A program made the translations under genes and the position numbers. Shown here one piece after another: positions 35,752-43,724 of a stretch of DNA of 64,000 bases. Position 1 is the stretch's first letter; each line of letters begins with the position of its first letter. The stretch comes from Paenibacillus plantarum (GTDB lineage: Bacteria; Bacillota; Bacilli; Paenibacillales; NBRC-103111): assembly GCF_013141695.1 (NCBI RefSeq), contig NZ_WHNY01000006.1:114810-178809 (forward strand), in the 5' to 3' direction. The notes under the pieces were generated by a model. That model was not told the origin of the DNA and made no database searches. It saw nothing but the letters and a program-made list of their open reading frames with translations.

Positions 35752-35851
35752 AGAACTGCTCCTTTCATACCCAATCTTGCGATTAGTTTTTACGCGTGGA
35801 GGCAGGTTTATACAAGATTGACATAAAGTTTATCAAGGCATTCCAACATGC

Positions 35852-35883
35852 AAAAAAAAGGCCTATTCGGAAGAATGGCCTTT
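35852..35883 (-). terminator. Terminator after the zinc-ribbon gene
   Basis: AAAGGCCATTC/GAATAGGCCTTT stem (one mismatch) and TTTTTT on the minus strand, right after the stop codon. Confidence 0.85.
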
Positions 35884-35885
35884 CG

Positions 35886-36044
35886 TTAACTTTCGGTCTC
35901 TATTTCAAAATCGTGCTCATTACTGCATATACATTGCCGAAATCCAGTTTCAATCTTGTCTTTTTCCTTTTTGCCTCGCAATACGAACTTCTCACCGCAT
36001 AACCGACATCGGATCTTCACTTTCACGCGCGTCGTTAATGACAT
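35886..36044 (-). CDS. Small zinc-ribbon-like protein (52 aa)
   Basis: A 52-codon ORF with GGGAGGG 5-6 nt before the ATG and a strong terminator directly after it. Two cysteine pairs (CRLC near residue 13 and CIC near residue 38) suggest a zinc ribbon. In between is a highly basic stretch (RGKKEKDK), so nucleic-acid or ribosome binding is possible. Not recognised as a named family. It lies between prsW and ypeB, where B. subtilis has sleB. Confidence 0.72.
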   Translation of the reverse strand: MSLTTRVKVKIRCRLCGEKFVLRGKKEKDKIETGFRQCICSNEHDFEIETES

Positions 36045-36102
36045 GTATACCCTCCCGGTCTATCCCCATTCCATGTAATGGAGTTCAACAAATATACAGT
36101 CA

Positions 36103-36810
36103 TTATGACCCAAATCTCCCCATTTTAATCTTCTCTTCCACACTCACAACGCGTAAAGGAGAGTGTGCGTTAGCACGATCTACACGCCATATCGACCGTA
36201 ACCATAGAAAAGTCATGAGCGGAATCATAATCCAAATCCAGCTGTTTTTGAAAATAAGCAAAATATAATCAAATCCACCGTGCCAAGCAATTGGCAGCAA
36301 CAGGGATAGCCATAAATACCTATTTTGCTTATGAGGAACGAATTTGGCCTTGCCCATGTAATACCCCATCATGACACCAAATAAAGCGTGTCCCGATACT
36401 GGCAAAAGCGCACGAAGCATCAATGCTGAGAAAGAAGAAGCATGCAAGAATGCGTAAATAATATTCTCCAATGTGGCAAAGCCAAGACTGACAGCTACCG
36501 CATACACAATCCCGTCGTAGGGTTCGTCGAAAGCTTCATGACGGAAAATCAAGTGATACAGTAACAACCACTTCAGAAACTCTTCAATTCCCCCTGAGAG
36601 AAAAAAAGATGTCATGATCGTGCCATTGCCGAACTCCTGGATAAATGCGTTCTGTAGCACCATCGTCGGATAAACGAGTAGTACACCGAAGAGAAACATC
36701 CGGATCACTAAATGGATAGGTTCTGTTTCGTACCGATCCTTCAGATAAAAGTAGGCGAGCAATGAGAGACCTGGCGCTATGGCTGCCAATAAAATAGGCA
36801 CGATATGCAT
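36103..36810 (-). CDS. prsW: PrsW-family intramembrane protease
   Basis: 235 aa with about seven membrane helices. GGIEEFLKW carries the paired catalytic-type glutamates, followed by TLENIIYAFLH and LLPVSGHALFGVMMGYYMG with conserved His. In B. subtilis PrsW makes the first cut in anti-sigma factor RsiW, releasing SigW under envelope stress. Gene order near ypeB also matches. No sigW/rsiW pair is visible in this window. Confidence 0.9.
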   Translation of the reverse strand: MHIVPILLAAIAPGLSLLAYFYLKDRYETEPIHLVIRMFLFGVLLVYPTMVLQNAFIQEFGNGTIMTSFFLSGGIEEFLKWLLLYHLIFRHEAFDEPYDGIVYAVAVSLGFATLENIIYAFLHASSFSALMLRALLPVSGHALFGVMMGYYMGKAKFVPHKQNRYLWLSLLLPIAWHGGFDYILLIFKNSWIWIMIPLMTFLWLRSIWRVDRANAHSPLRVVSVEEKIKMGRFGS

Positions 36811-36913
36811 GTTCCAGCTCCCCTCTAATTTGAAATTCCATGCCTCTATTATAGTCGTTCTGTCTAGATATTTCTACGTGTAACACAAACGACCTTAGTT
36901 GCGTATTATGGAA

Positions 36914-36960
36914 AACAAAACAAGCATCCTCAAAAACGGTTGTTTTTGGGAGATGCTTGT
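36914..36960 (-). terminator. Terminator after the mecA-like gene
   Basis: CAAGCATC...GATGCTTG long stem with an inner AAAAAC/GTTTTT pairing and TTTTG on the minus strand. Confidence 0.8.
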
Positions 36961-36992
36961 TTCATTCTTATGCATCAGGACGCGAGTCCCAA

Positions 36993-37598
36993 TTATTTGA
37001 AATGGCGGCAGAGCACCTTAACGGCATCATCTGCAATGATTGTTTTCCCGTATTCCTCAAGTACAGCCAAGGTCACTGAAGAAGCTTCACCGAACTCAGA
37101 CAAGACAGCGATAAGAGCTTGATACTTGGTTTCTTCAAGTTCTACAGGTTCTAGCTGTAAAATATATTTCCCCTTATACGAATACAGGGTACCGCCTTCC
37201 ATCAGAAGGGGATTAATTACTTTGGATACACGCAGCAGATCTTCAAAATCACGGAAAGCATAGGAGATTAGATCGCTTTGTTCAAGCGTAACTTCCATTT
37301 CGTACACTTCTTCAGCTTCATGATCATCATATGCATCAGAACTCGCATACAAATCAAGCTTGCCTCTAGTTACGATAACAACCATACCCTGCGCTGGGAG
37401 GGCGAATACCTCAACAGCAAGCGGACCGGACGGGTCAAATCCGAGCTCCGAATAGGCTTGATCCATCATCTCACTAAACAACTCGTGCACTTTCGGAATT
37501 TCTCTCCACATGTCGTCTTTTTGAATTCCACGTTCAGTTAAGTCATCGAATGTTAGGAAAATCCGTATCTTATCCTGACTTAAGCGTTCTATTTTCAT
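36993..37598 (-). CDS. MecA-family adaptor protein (MecB/YpbH-like)
   Basis: About 201 aa. The N-terminal MKIERLSQDKIRIFLTFDDL and MWREIPKVHELFSEMM motifs are typical of MecA/YpbH, adaptors that deliver substrates to ClpC. An acidic linker (DDHEAEEVYEMEVTLEQ) joins the N domain to a C-terminal ClpC-binding domain. ATG 37598 follows AAAGGAGG; the upstream extension is unsupported. Position close to prsW/ypeB points to the YpbH paralogue rather than MecA itself. Confidence 0.87.
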   Translation of the reverse strand: MKIERLSQDKIRIFLTFDDLTERGIQKDDMWREIPKVHELFSEMMDQAYSELGFDPSGPLAVEVFALPAQGMVVIVTRGKLDLYASSDAYDDHEAEEVYEMEVTLEQSDLISYAFRDFEDLLRVSKVINPLLMEGGTLYSYKGKYILQLEPVELEETKYQALIAVLSEFGEASSVTLAVLEEYGKTIIADDAVKVLCRHFK

Positions 37599-37790
37599 GA
37601 TAGGATCCTCCTTTGAGCTCTCCAACTGGAAAGCTTGCATCGAAAGCATGGTCACCTTATTTCAATCAGAATATGTTAGAAATATAAAAAGGTGAACCAC
37701 TAATAAATAAATGGACATGCATCCATCTATTGTTTTCACCTATCATGTTAACACTAAATCTTTGTAATTGCACGCTTAAGTTATGTATAA

Positions 37791-37834
37791 AAAGAAAAAG
37801 CACAGCCGGCCCCGTGGGTATGCCGGACTGTGCT
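37791..37834 (-). terminator. Terminator after the YtxH-like gene
   Basis: AGCACAG.CCGGC/GCCGG.CTGTGCT stem with TTTTTCTTTTT on the minus strand. A second, weaker AGGTGAA/TTCACCT hairpin with a T-tract follows at about 37690-37745. Confidence 0.85.
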
Positions 37835-37846
37835 GAGCGCTTATCT

Positions 37847-38158
37847 TTATTGTATTGTTGTGCTGCTTATTTTATTATCCTGCAGAATTTCATTGACAGT
37901 TGCCTTCAAACTTGGGTCTTCTTTGACGATTTTCTCTACTTGGTTTAAGCCATTTGTACTCGTAGAGGAGAAATTTCGGGCTGCAGATTCTCCGAAAGAT
38001 TTGCTTGTGAACGTTTCTTTTGCCTTATCCATGACATTGCCCATCGATTGACTAGGTGAGCTAAATGCTGAGAATAGCATGGATTTACTTTTACGATTGA
38101 GATAAATGACAGCAGCCGCGCCTGCAATGCCACCAAGCATAAATGTTCCTAATTTCAT
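37847..38158 (-). CDS. YtxH-like small protein
   Basis: 103 aa. A glycine/alanine-rich hydrophobic N-terminus (GTFMLGGIAGAAAVIYL) is followed by a polar helical tail with Ser, Lys and Asp, resembling YtxH-domain general stress proteins. No catalytic motif. ATG 38158 follows GGAGGGAG; the ATG five codons upstream overlaps the ribosome site. Monocistronic, with its own terminator. Divergent to the deacetylase gene. Confidence 0.65.
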   Translation of the reverse strand: MKLGTFMLGGIAGAAAVIYLNRKSKSMLFSAFSSPSQSMGNVMDKAKETFTSKSFGESAARNFSSTSTNGLNQVEKIVKEDPSLKATVNEILQDNKISSTTIQ

Positions 38159-38342
38159 TGGATCTCCCTCCATGATAAGTAGTATGAATCCTTTCTAGGT
38201 TGTGCGAGTTTAGAAGTGGACATACACAACTGAAGAAGGAAAACATAGGAGAATTGACATCTGCGAATTGTGATCTTAATTGTGGTACTATAAGTGATGA
38301 CCACTATGTAAACCATGTAAGGATCTAAGGAGAAGACGAATC

Positions 38343-39194
38343 ATGAAAAAGAAAGCAAGCACACTAATCCTAACAGTCATGCTTCTATTGGCTGCCTGCA
38401 GTGCAGATCAAACCGAAACAAGTCCTGCTGCAACTACAAGTGCAGCGCCAGTTGTTCAAGTGACATCAAGCCCTAGTGCATCTCCAACACCCACCGTGGC
38501 TCCTACACCCACACCTTCACCAACACCAACTGCTCCTGTAATAGAAGCAGTACAAAAGACCTATCACATGAATAAAAACTATGATATCGTGCCCAACGAC
38601 CCCAATGGTAATAAAAAAGTCATTTTATTGACCTTTGATGATGGACCTAAAGACCAAGCGATGAATCAATCTCTCATTGATATTCTGAACAAACATAAAG
38701 CGAAGGCCATCTTCTTCATGAACGGTTATCGCATTAAGCAAAAGCCAGAACTCGTAAAACTTGTTCACGAAAGCGGCAATATCATTGGTAATCACGCCTG
38801 GGATCATGACAATTTGAAAGATATGCCGAATGACAAAATTGATAAGCAAGTTGACGATGTTCAGCAAATTGTGAAAGAAATTACGGGTCAGTCCCCGCAA
38901 TTTTTCCGTCCTCCATTCGGCTCAGGTAATGATTATTTGAAAACGAAAATTAAAAATAATAAAATGCTTTACATGACATGGTCAAACGGATCATTAGATT
39001 GGGACATGACGAATAAGAATAATGATTCAAATAAAGTCATTGAGAATGTGTTGCAACAGCTTCATAACGGCAGCAATATCCTCATGCATGAGCTCCCATG
39101 GACAGTAACTGCACTTGATGCGATGCTCACGAAGCTCGAGGAAAAAGGTTATACGTTTGTTGATCCCAATGCCATTGAATTAGAAATGAGATAG
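38343..39194 (+). CDS. Polysaccharide deacetylase lipoprotein (NodB domain)
   Basis: 283 aa. Signal peptide with lipobox LLLAAC (Cys about residue 19), a Pro/Thr/Ser linker (residues about 40-68) that should reach across the wall, and a NodB domain. The motifs are TFDDGP (metal-binding Asp), GNHAWDH (His pair), RPPFGSG (Arg/Pro) and ILMHE (His). Probably removes N-acetyl groups from peptidoglycan or another GlcNAc polymer. One of the few plus-strand genes. AAGGAG precedes the ATG, and a strong terminator follows. Confidence 0.92.
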   Translation: MKKKASTLILTVMLLLAACSADQTETSPAATTSAAPVVQVTSSPSASPTPTVAPTPTPSPTPTAPVIEAVQKTYHMNKNYDIVPNDPNGNKKVILLTFDDGPKDQAMNQSLIDILNKHKAKAIFFMNGYRIKQKPELVKLVHESGNIIGNHAWDHDNLKDMPNDKIDKQVDDVQQIVKEITGQSPQFFRPPFGSGNDYLKTKIKNNKMLYMTWSNGSLDWDMTNKNNDSNKVIENVLQQLHNGSNILMHELPWTVTALDAMLTKLEEKGYTFVDPNAIELEMR

Positions 39195-39205
39195 GAATGA
39201 AATAA

Positions 39206-39258
39206 GAGCCCTACGCTGCCGCGAATGTTTCGTTTCGAGGCAGCGTAGGGCTCTTTTT
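39206..39258 (+). terminator. Terminator after the deacetylase gene
   Basis: A 15-bp GAGCCCTACGCTGCC/GGCAGCGTAGGGCTC stem followed by TTTTTATTT on the plus strand. The T-run on one side only makes it strongest for the plus gene. Confidence 0.9.
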
Positions 39259-39263
39259 ATTTG

Positions 39264-39476
39264 TTACAGCGAAGAATTTGAGTACTTGATCCCCCAAACA
39301 GTTAAACTCACAACTAAAGCGATAAATAACCAAAGTAATGTCATATAGAAAAGATTCGTCCATTTGCCTCGCTCTGAAGGGTGTACAGCTCTACGCGGCG
39401 GTAAATAGGTATCATCCCCTTGTTGCTCCTCCACGCCAGGATTAGAACGCGAAGCTACTCTTTCTCCAGCACTCAT
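39264..39476 (-). CDS. Small membrane protein, function unknown (70 aa)
   Basis: Polar N-terminal half (Arg/Glu/Pro) and one C-terminal membrane helix (FYMTLLWLFIALVVSLTVWGI). It overlaps the upstream CPBP gene by 4 nt (ATGA), so the two are co-translated. No family recognised. Possibly a partner of that membrane protease. Confidence 0.65.
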   Translation of the reverse strand: MSAGERVASRSNPGVEEQQGDDTYLPPRRAVHPSERGKWTNLFYMTLLWLFIALVVSLTVWGIKYSNSSL

Positions 39477-40120
39477 GAACCTTGATCTTCCTCCTTGCTA
39501 AACCGAAGTATACAACCCATCACCATATCAATCATAAAGTGAGCAATTATTGGTGTCCATAGGCTTCCCGTATGAAGGTAAATCCAACCTAAGCCATAGC
39601 TAATACAAAAAACCATCCCTGTCATGAGCCAATGCTGCAGATAGCGAACATGGATTGCTGCAAATAAAATACTAGTCCAGTAAGGCCCCCAGGCATGTTG
39701 AATCGCACCACGAAATAGGACCTCTTCACAGACAGAAACGATAAATGAAATAAGTGCAATATGCCAAAGGGCCCTATTACCGAAAATCATTTGATTAATG
39801 CCACCGTCATCCGATACTTCTTTGGGTACCCATCGCGAAATGAGAAGGTCAACTCCTAGGACTACTACAGCAAATAAACAACCCCACATGACGACACGCC
39901 AACCACCTTGAAACGACAACGCAGAAAGAATCTTTGAATTACTCTGAAATAATAGGATGATAATTCCGATAATAAGCGTAAGCAGTTGTGTAATGTAAAG
40001 ATTCAGCAATAAAGTCTTGTCATTCAGTTCATTGATGTCAACTTTCCCAATCCGAAGGTTCTTAAAATCGAATTTTTTCAAAGGAAGCAGCCTCATTTCC
40101 TTATAATATTCCTTTTTCAT
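39473..40120 (-). CDS. CPBP-family intramembrane metalloprotease
   Basis: 215 aa with about six hydrophobic helices. Family motifs are EEVLFRGAIQHAW (EExxxR, residues about 136-148), FAAIHVRYLQHW (FxxxH) and PIIAHFMIDM (HxxxD/N), the metal-binding set of CAAX-protease/bacteriocin-processing proteins. B. subtilis ypbD occupies a similar region. Only a weak ribosome site is visible, so the exact start is uncertain. Confidence 0.85.
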   Translation of the reverse strand: MKKEYYKEMRLLPLKKFDFKNLRIGKVDINELNDKTLLLNLYITQLLTLIIGIIILLFQSNSKILSALSFQGGWRVVMWGCLFAVVVLGVDLLISRWVPKEVSDDGGINQMIFGNRALWHIALISFIVSVCEEVLFRGAIQHAWGPYWTSILFAAIHVRYLQHWLMTGMVFCISYGLGWIYLHTGSLWTPIIAHFMIDMVMGCILRFSKEEDQGS

Positions 40121-40172
40121 GCTGTTTGACCTATACTAAAACAACTATAAGAGACAACAAGGAGCTTGATTT

Positions 40173-41099
40173 ATGGAGAAGCGTCTTACCCGCACTGATT
40201 ATTTATTTGCCCTCATGTTTATCTTTATGCTGGTCTGTATCCTGGGCGCTTTTTTCTATGGCTTGCGATTAGGACAAACGAAATCCGATTTAAAATATGA
40301 TAAAATCATGCATGCTGATCAATCGTCATCAGTTCCCGAAATAGGCGCTTACGACCAACAAGTGCTAGTGTCATATTACCATACCATCTTTTTACCCTTT
40401 AGGGAATTTCAGAATAAATGGTTTGAATTATTGAGTCAAATTGAAATGGATAACACCGCCGCCGTGGATGCATCTGCCGTTCTGAAAGAGCTAAGTAAAA
40501 TTGCTGCAGACAAATATAATACCCTGCAAAATAAAAACATGCCTGCCTCTTCGCCACTACTCGTGCAGTCACATCAAAGCTATCTGAAAAGCTTAAAGCT
40601 ATTTAGCGACGCGTTAAGTACTTATCAATCTAAAGCTAATGCACAAAGTCATTCACAGCTGCTTGATGCCATTCAGAAGGATGCGTACTTCTTAGAAGCC
40701 AAAACACAAGCCTTAACCGCACAGAAAAATTATTTCGACTCCATCCTCGTTTGGAATGGCACTATGGATCCGGACATTGAATATTTCGATCCTAATAATA
40801 CAGCCAATCTCGATCAGTGGCGCGCTATGAATTTCAACGTAAAGAACGTATATATCACCGCTAAATTATTGAAAAATAAAGCATTCTCGCCTTTCTATCC
40901 GCAGGATTTAACGATCAGGATAGATGAATTCATCGCATCCGGCCAAGCCAAGAAATTAAATGTGAATGATGTGAATCAAACTATGGAATTATTGCTCAGC
41001 ACGAATGCTGTTCGCACAGGAGACTTTGTCAAAGGCAAAGCGAAATGGTACTCCAATGAAACATTGCCTCAATTACCGTTCTTTTCAGATGCAAAATAA
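40173..41099 (+). CDS. Membrane-anchored protein of unknown function (308 aa)
   Basis: Not recognised. An N-terminal transmembrane helix (YLFALMFIFMLVCILGAFFYGL) is followed by a soluble, largely helical extracellular domain (many Gln/Leu/Lys heptad-like stretches, e.g. residues 75-190) with no cysteines. AAGGAG precedes the ATG. It is divergent from the CPBP gene with only 52 nt between them. A shared terminator lies between it and the rhodanese gene. Confidence 0.75.
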   Translation: MEKRLTRTDYLFALMFIFMLVCILGAFFYGLRLGQTKSDLKYDKIMHADQSSSVPEIGAYDQQVLVSYYHTIFLPFREFQNKWFELLSQIEMDNTAAVDASAVLKELSKIAADKYNTLQNKNMPASSPLLVQSHQSYLKSLKLFSDALSTYQSKANAQSHSQLLDAIQKDAYFLEAKTQALTAQKNYFDSILVWNGTMDPDIEYFDPNNTANLDQWRAMNFNVKNVYITAKLLKNKAFSPFYPQDLTIRIDEFIASGQAKKLNVNDVNQTMELLLSTNAVRTGDFVKGKAKWYSNETLPQLPFFSDAK

Positions 41100-41103
41100 G
41101 AAA

Positions 41104-41149
41104 AAAGCTGAAGATTTGGCCCACTCGGTGGACGAAGTCATCAGCTTTT
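41104..41149. terminator. Bidirectional terminator between convergent genes
   Basis: AAAAGCTGA/TCAGCTTTT stem with A-runs on one side and T-runs on the other, placed between two convergent stop codons (41099 and 41155). Confidence 0.75.
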
Positions 41150-41154
41150 ACTTT

Positions 41155-41478
41155 TTAGTCGTATTGGAAGCCGCGGAACATACCGATAGCAGCCATTCCT
41201 CCGTCAACATTAATGACACGTTCGAAACCGTTTTCTTTTAAATATTCAGCTACACGCATACTACGCATCCCATGTGCACAAACGATATATATGTCTTCAT
41301 CTTCTGGAAGCTCACCCATTCGGAGCGGAATTTGCTGCATGGGAATTAATTTGGCTTCTTCCATATGATAGTACTCCCATTCATGGGGTTCTCTTACATC
41401 AATGATGACACTATTGCCTAGTGTTTTCTGGTCGACTGCTTGGAGAAAAATTTGCGGATAAATGTGATTAATTTCCAT
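41155..41478 (-). CDS. Single-domain rhodanese-like protein
   Basis: 107 aa. VIIDVREPHEWEYYHM and the active-site loop CAHGMRS (Cys-x5-Arg) are standard rhodanese features, so it could carry sulfur as a persulfide. Whether thiosulfate is the real substrate cannot be told. ATG 41478 follows AGGAGTG; a longer frame starts four codons earlier. Convergent with the 40.2-kb gene, divergent from serA. Confidence 0.88.
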   Translation of the reverse strand: MEINHIYPQIFLQAVDQKTLGNSVIIDVREPHEWEYYHMEEAKLIPMQQIPLRMGELPEDEDIYIVCAHGMRSMRVAEYLKENGFERVINVDGGMAAIGMFRGFQYD

Positions 41479-41668
41479 TTTGGTACACACTCCTGCTTTC
41501 GTTAGTTAAGATCCTTACCTTCACTGTACCATACTAGAAAACGGGCCTCAAATATAAGCAAAATGTCATTGCATTCTGAACATTCTTGCTATAAAATAAA
41601 CGAAAAGCTTCTGATTGACTGTCAATCCGAACATTTATGACGTAAAAGCGAAAATCGTTCGACATGTA

Positions 41669-41697
41669 TTGACACGATTTCGAACGCATGGTAATCT
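41669..41697 (+). promoter_or_regulatory. Candidate promoter of the serA T-box transcript
   Basis: TTGACA (41669-41674), 17 nt, TAATCT (41692-41697). The -10 is weak, but placement just before the T-box stem I fits. Confidence 0.5.
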
Positions 41698-41699
41698 AT

Positions 41700-41995
41700 T
41701 AAAAATTCTATATCACAGTACAGCGTTGACGGAGCCAAGCAAATAAAGTAGCTTTCAGAGAACCGGTGGTAGGTGAGAACCGGTAGCGAACAAATTGCGG
41801 AGCACTCCAGAGTTATTGCATTGAACGGTAGTAGATGCAATCGGGTTAGGAACACGTTACAGTTCCAGGTCGCAAGACCAAATGAGGCTACCCATGCGAA
41901 TGGGCAGCGAACTAGGGTGGTACCACGAAAGCAATCTCTCGTCCCTTTGGCTACAGGCTAACTGTCTGTATCCGAGGGCTGGGAGTTTTTTTATG
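41700..41995 (+). promoter_or_regulatory. T-box riboswitch (serine) upstream of serA
   Basis: The T-box core AGGGTGGTACCACG is at 41914-41927. A stem I region with AGAGAACCGGTGG and GGTGAGAACCGG lies about 150 nt upstream. A terminator (CCCT...AGGG, GGGAG and seven T) ends near 41993. By comparison with known T-boxes the specifier is probably AGC (Ser) at 41801-41803, fitting serA. Uncharged tRNA-Ser would then favour read-through. Confidence 0.9.
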
Positions 41996-42020
41996 TTCAA
42001 ATCTAAGGAGGAACCGAATT

Positions 42021-43601
42021 ATGTACAAAGTTCTAGTATCCGATCCAATTAGTGACATGGGAATTCAAATGCTTTATGATGCAGCTGATGTTGAAGTGGT
42101 TAAGCAATCTGGTCTATCTGAAGACGAACTCATTGCTATTATTGGTGAGTACGATGCCCTCTTAGTTCGTAGCCAGACAAAAGTAACAGAGAAAATCATG
42201 AATGCTGGTACAAAACTTAAAGTAATTGGCCGCGCAGGTGTTGGTGTCGACAATATTGATTTGGAAGCAGCAACAAAACGCGGGATTATCGTTATCAATG
42301 CACCTGACGGAAACACGATTGCTACTTGTGAGCTAACTTTCGCCATGATGATGGCAACAGCTCGTATGATTCCACAAGCGTACAAGAAAACAGTTGGCGG
42401 CGAATGGGATCGTAAATTCATCGGCGTTGAGCTTCGCAACAAAACACTAGGTATTCTCGGTATGGGACGTATCGGTAGTGAAGTTGCGAAACGCGCGAAA
42501 GTATTTGGTATGGAAGTTATCGGTTATGATCCATTCTTGACTGAAGAGCGTGCTGAGAAAATGGGTGTTAAGCTCGGTTCAGTTAACGAAATTGCGGCAC
42601 AGGCAGATTTCATTACAGTTCATACGCCACTTACACCGGAAACGCGTCACTTGATCGCGAAACCACAATTTGAGTTAATGAAACCAGGTATTCGTATCAT
42701 CAACTGTGCCCGCGGCGGTATTATTGATGAGCTAGCTTTGGTTGAAGCGATTGATCAAGGTATCGTTGCTGGTGCAGCTTTCGACGTATTCGAAGTCGAG
42801 CCGCCATCAAAGGATCACCCTTTCCTAACGAATCCTAAAGTGATTGTAACGCCTCATCTTGGCGCATCGACAATCGAAGCACAAGAAAACGTAGCCATCG
42901 ACGTATCTGAGGAAGTTCTTCATATTCTTCGTAATGAACCATTTAAGAATGCTGTCAATATGCCTCCTGTACCAGCGGATGTATTAAACAAACTTCAACC
43001 ATACTTCAGTCTTGGTGAAAAAATCGGTTCTGTCCTTGGACAAATCGCTCAAGGCGCTGTATCTGAAATTGTAATTAACTATGCTGGCGACTTAATGGAT
43101 GTAGATACAAGCCCATTAACACGTTACATTGTAAAAGGGATTTTCCAAAATCAATTGGAATCCATCAACATTATTAACGCTATGCATCTGGCTAAATCAC
43201 GCGGTGTTAACATCGTCGTTCAAACGTCAAATGCATCAAATAGCTTCACTAACCTCGTTACAGTGACGGTCAAAACGAAACAAGAGGAAAAAACACTTGC
43301 TGGAACATTACTTGCTGGCTTTGGCGAGCGCATCGTGCGTATCGATCAGTATCCAGTCGACTTCGCAGCTGAAGGTAACTTGTTGTTAATTTCCCACAAC
43401 GATAAACCAGGTATTATCGGACGCGTTGGTACACTTCTCGGAAGCAATCAAGTCAACATTGCGACAATGCAAGTTGGTCGTAAAGTAATTGGCGGATCCG
43501 CAATTATGGTACTGACCATTGATAAAACTGCCCCTGCTGAAGTATTGGCTGAACTTACCAAACTAGATGAAATCGTAAATGTTCGCGCACTAACACTGTA
43601 A
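42021..43601 (+). CDS. serA: D-3-phosphoglycerate dehydrogenase
   Basis: Oxidises 3-phosphoglycerate, first step of serine synthesis. 526 aa long form: substrate domain, NAD domain with GMGRIGSEVAKR near residue 148, catalytic segments NCARGGIIDE and TPHLGAST, then an intervening (ASB) domain and a C-terminal ACT domain (LLLISHNDKPGIIGRVG) that binds serine in feedback control. AAGGAGG precedes the ATG. Controlled by the T-box immediately upstream. Monocistronic, with a strong terminator. Confidence 0.96.
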   Translation: MYKVLVSDPISDMGIQMLYDAADVEVVKQSGLSEDELIAIIGEYDALLVRSQTKVTEKIMNAGTKLKVIGRAGVGVDNIDLEAATKRGIIVINAPDGNTIATCELTFAMMMATARMIPQAYKKTVGGEWDRKFIGVELRNKTLGILGMGRIGSEVAKRAKVFGMEVIGYDPFLTEERAEKMGVKLGSVNEIAAQADFITVHTPLTPETRHLIAKPQFELMKPGIRIINCARGGIIDELALVEAIDQGIVAGAAFDVFEVEPPSKDHPFLTNPKVIVTPHLGASTIEAQENVAIDVSEEVLHILRNEPFKNAVNMPPVPADVLNKLQPYFSLGEKIGSVLGQIAQGAVSEIVINYAGDLMDVDTSPLTRYIVKGIFQNQLESINIINAMHLAKSRGVNIVVQTSNASNSFTNLVTVTVKTKQEEKTLAGTLLAGFGERIVRIDQYPVDFAAEGNLLLISHNDKPGIIGRVGTLLGSNQVNIATMQVGRKVIGGSAIMVLTIDKTAPAEVLAELTKLDEIVNVRALTL

Positions 43602-43655
43602 TAAGCACAAATTGTTTCACGAACAACAAGATTTTATCTGAATATTCTACAAATA

Positions 43656-43694
43656 AAGGCGTTTGCCGAGTGTTAACTCAGCAAACGCCTTTTT
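43656..43694 (+). terminator. Terminator after serA
   Basis: AAAGGCGTTTGC.GAGT/ACTC.GCAAACGCCTTT stem with TTTTTCTTT; the A-run on the other side may also serve resE from the opposite strand. Confidence 0.9.
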
Positions 43695-43724
43695 CTTTGT
43701 GTCGAAATTCGCACAATTTTCTGT

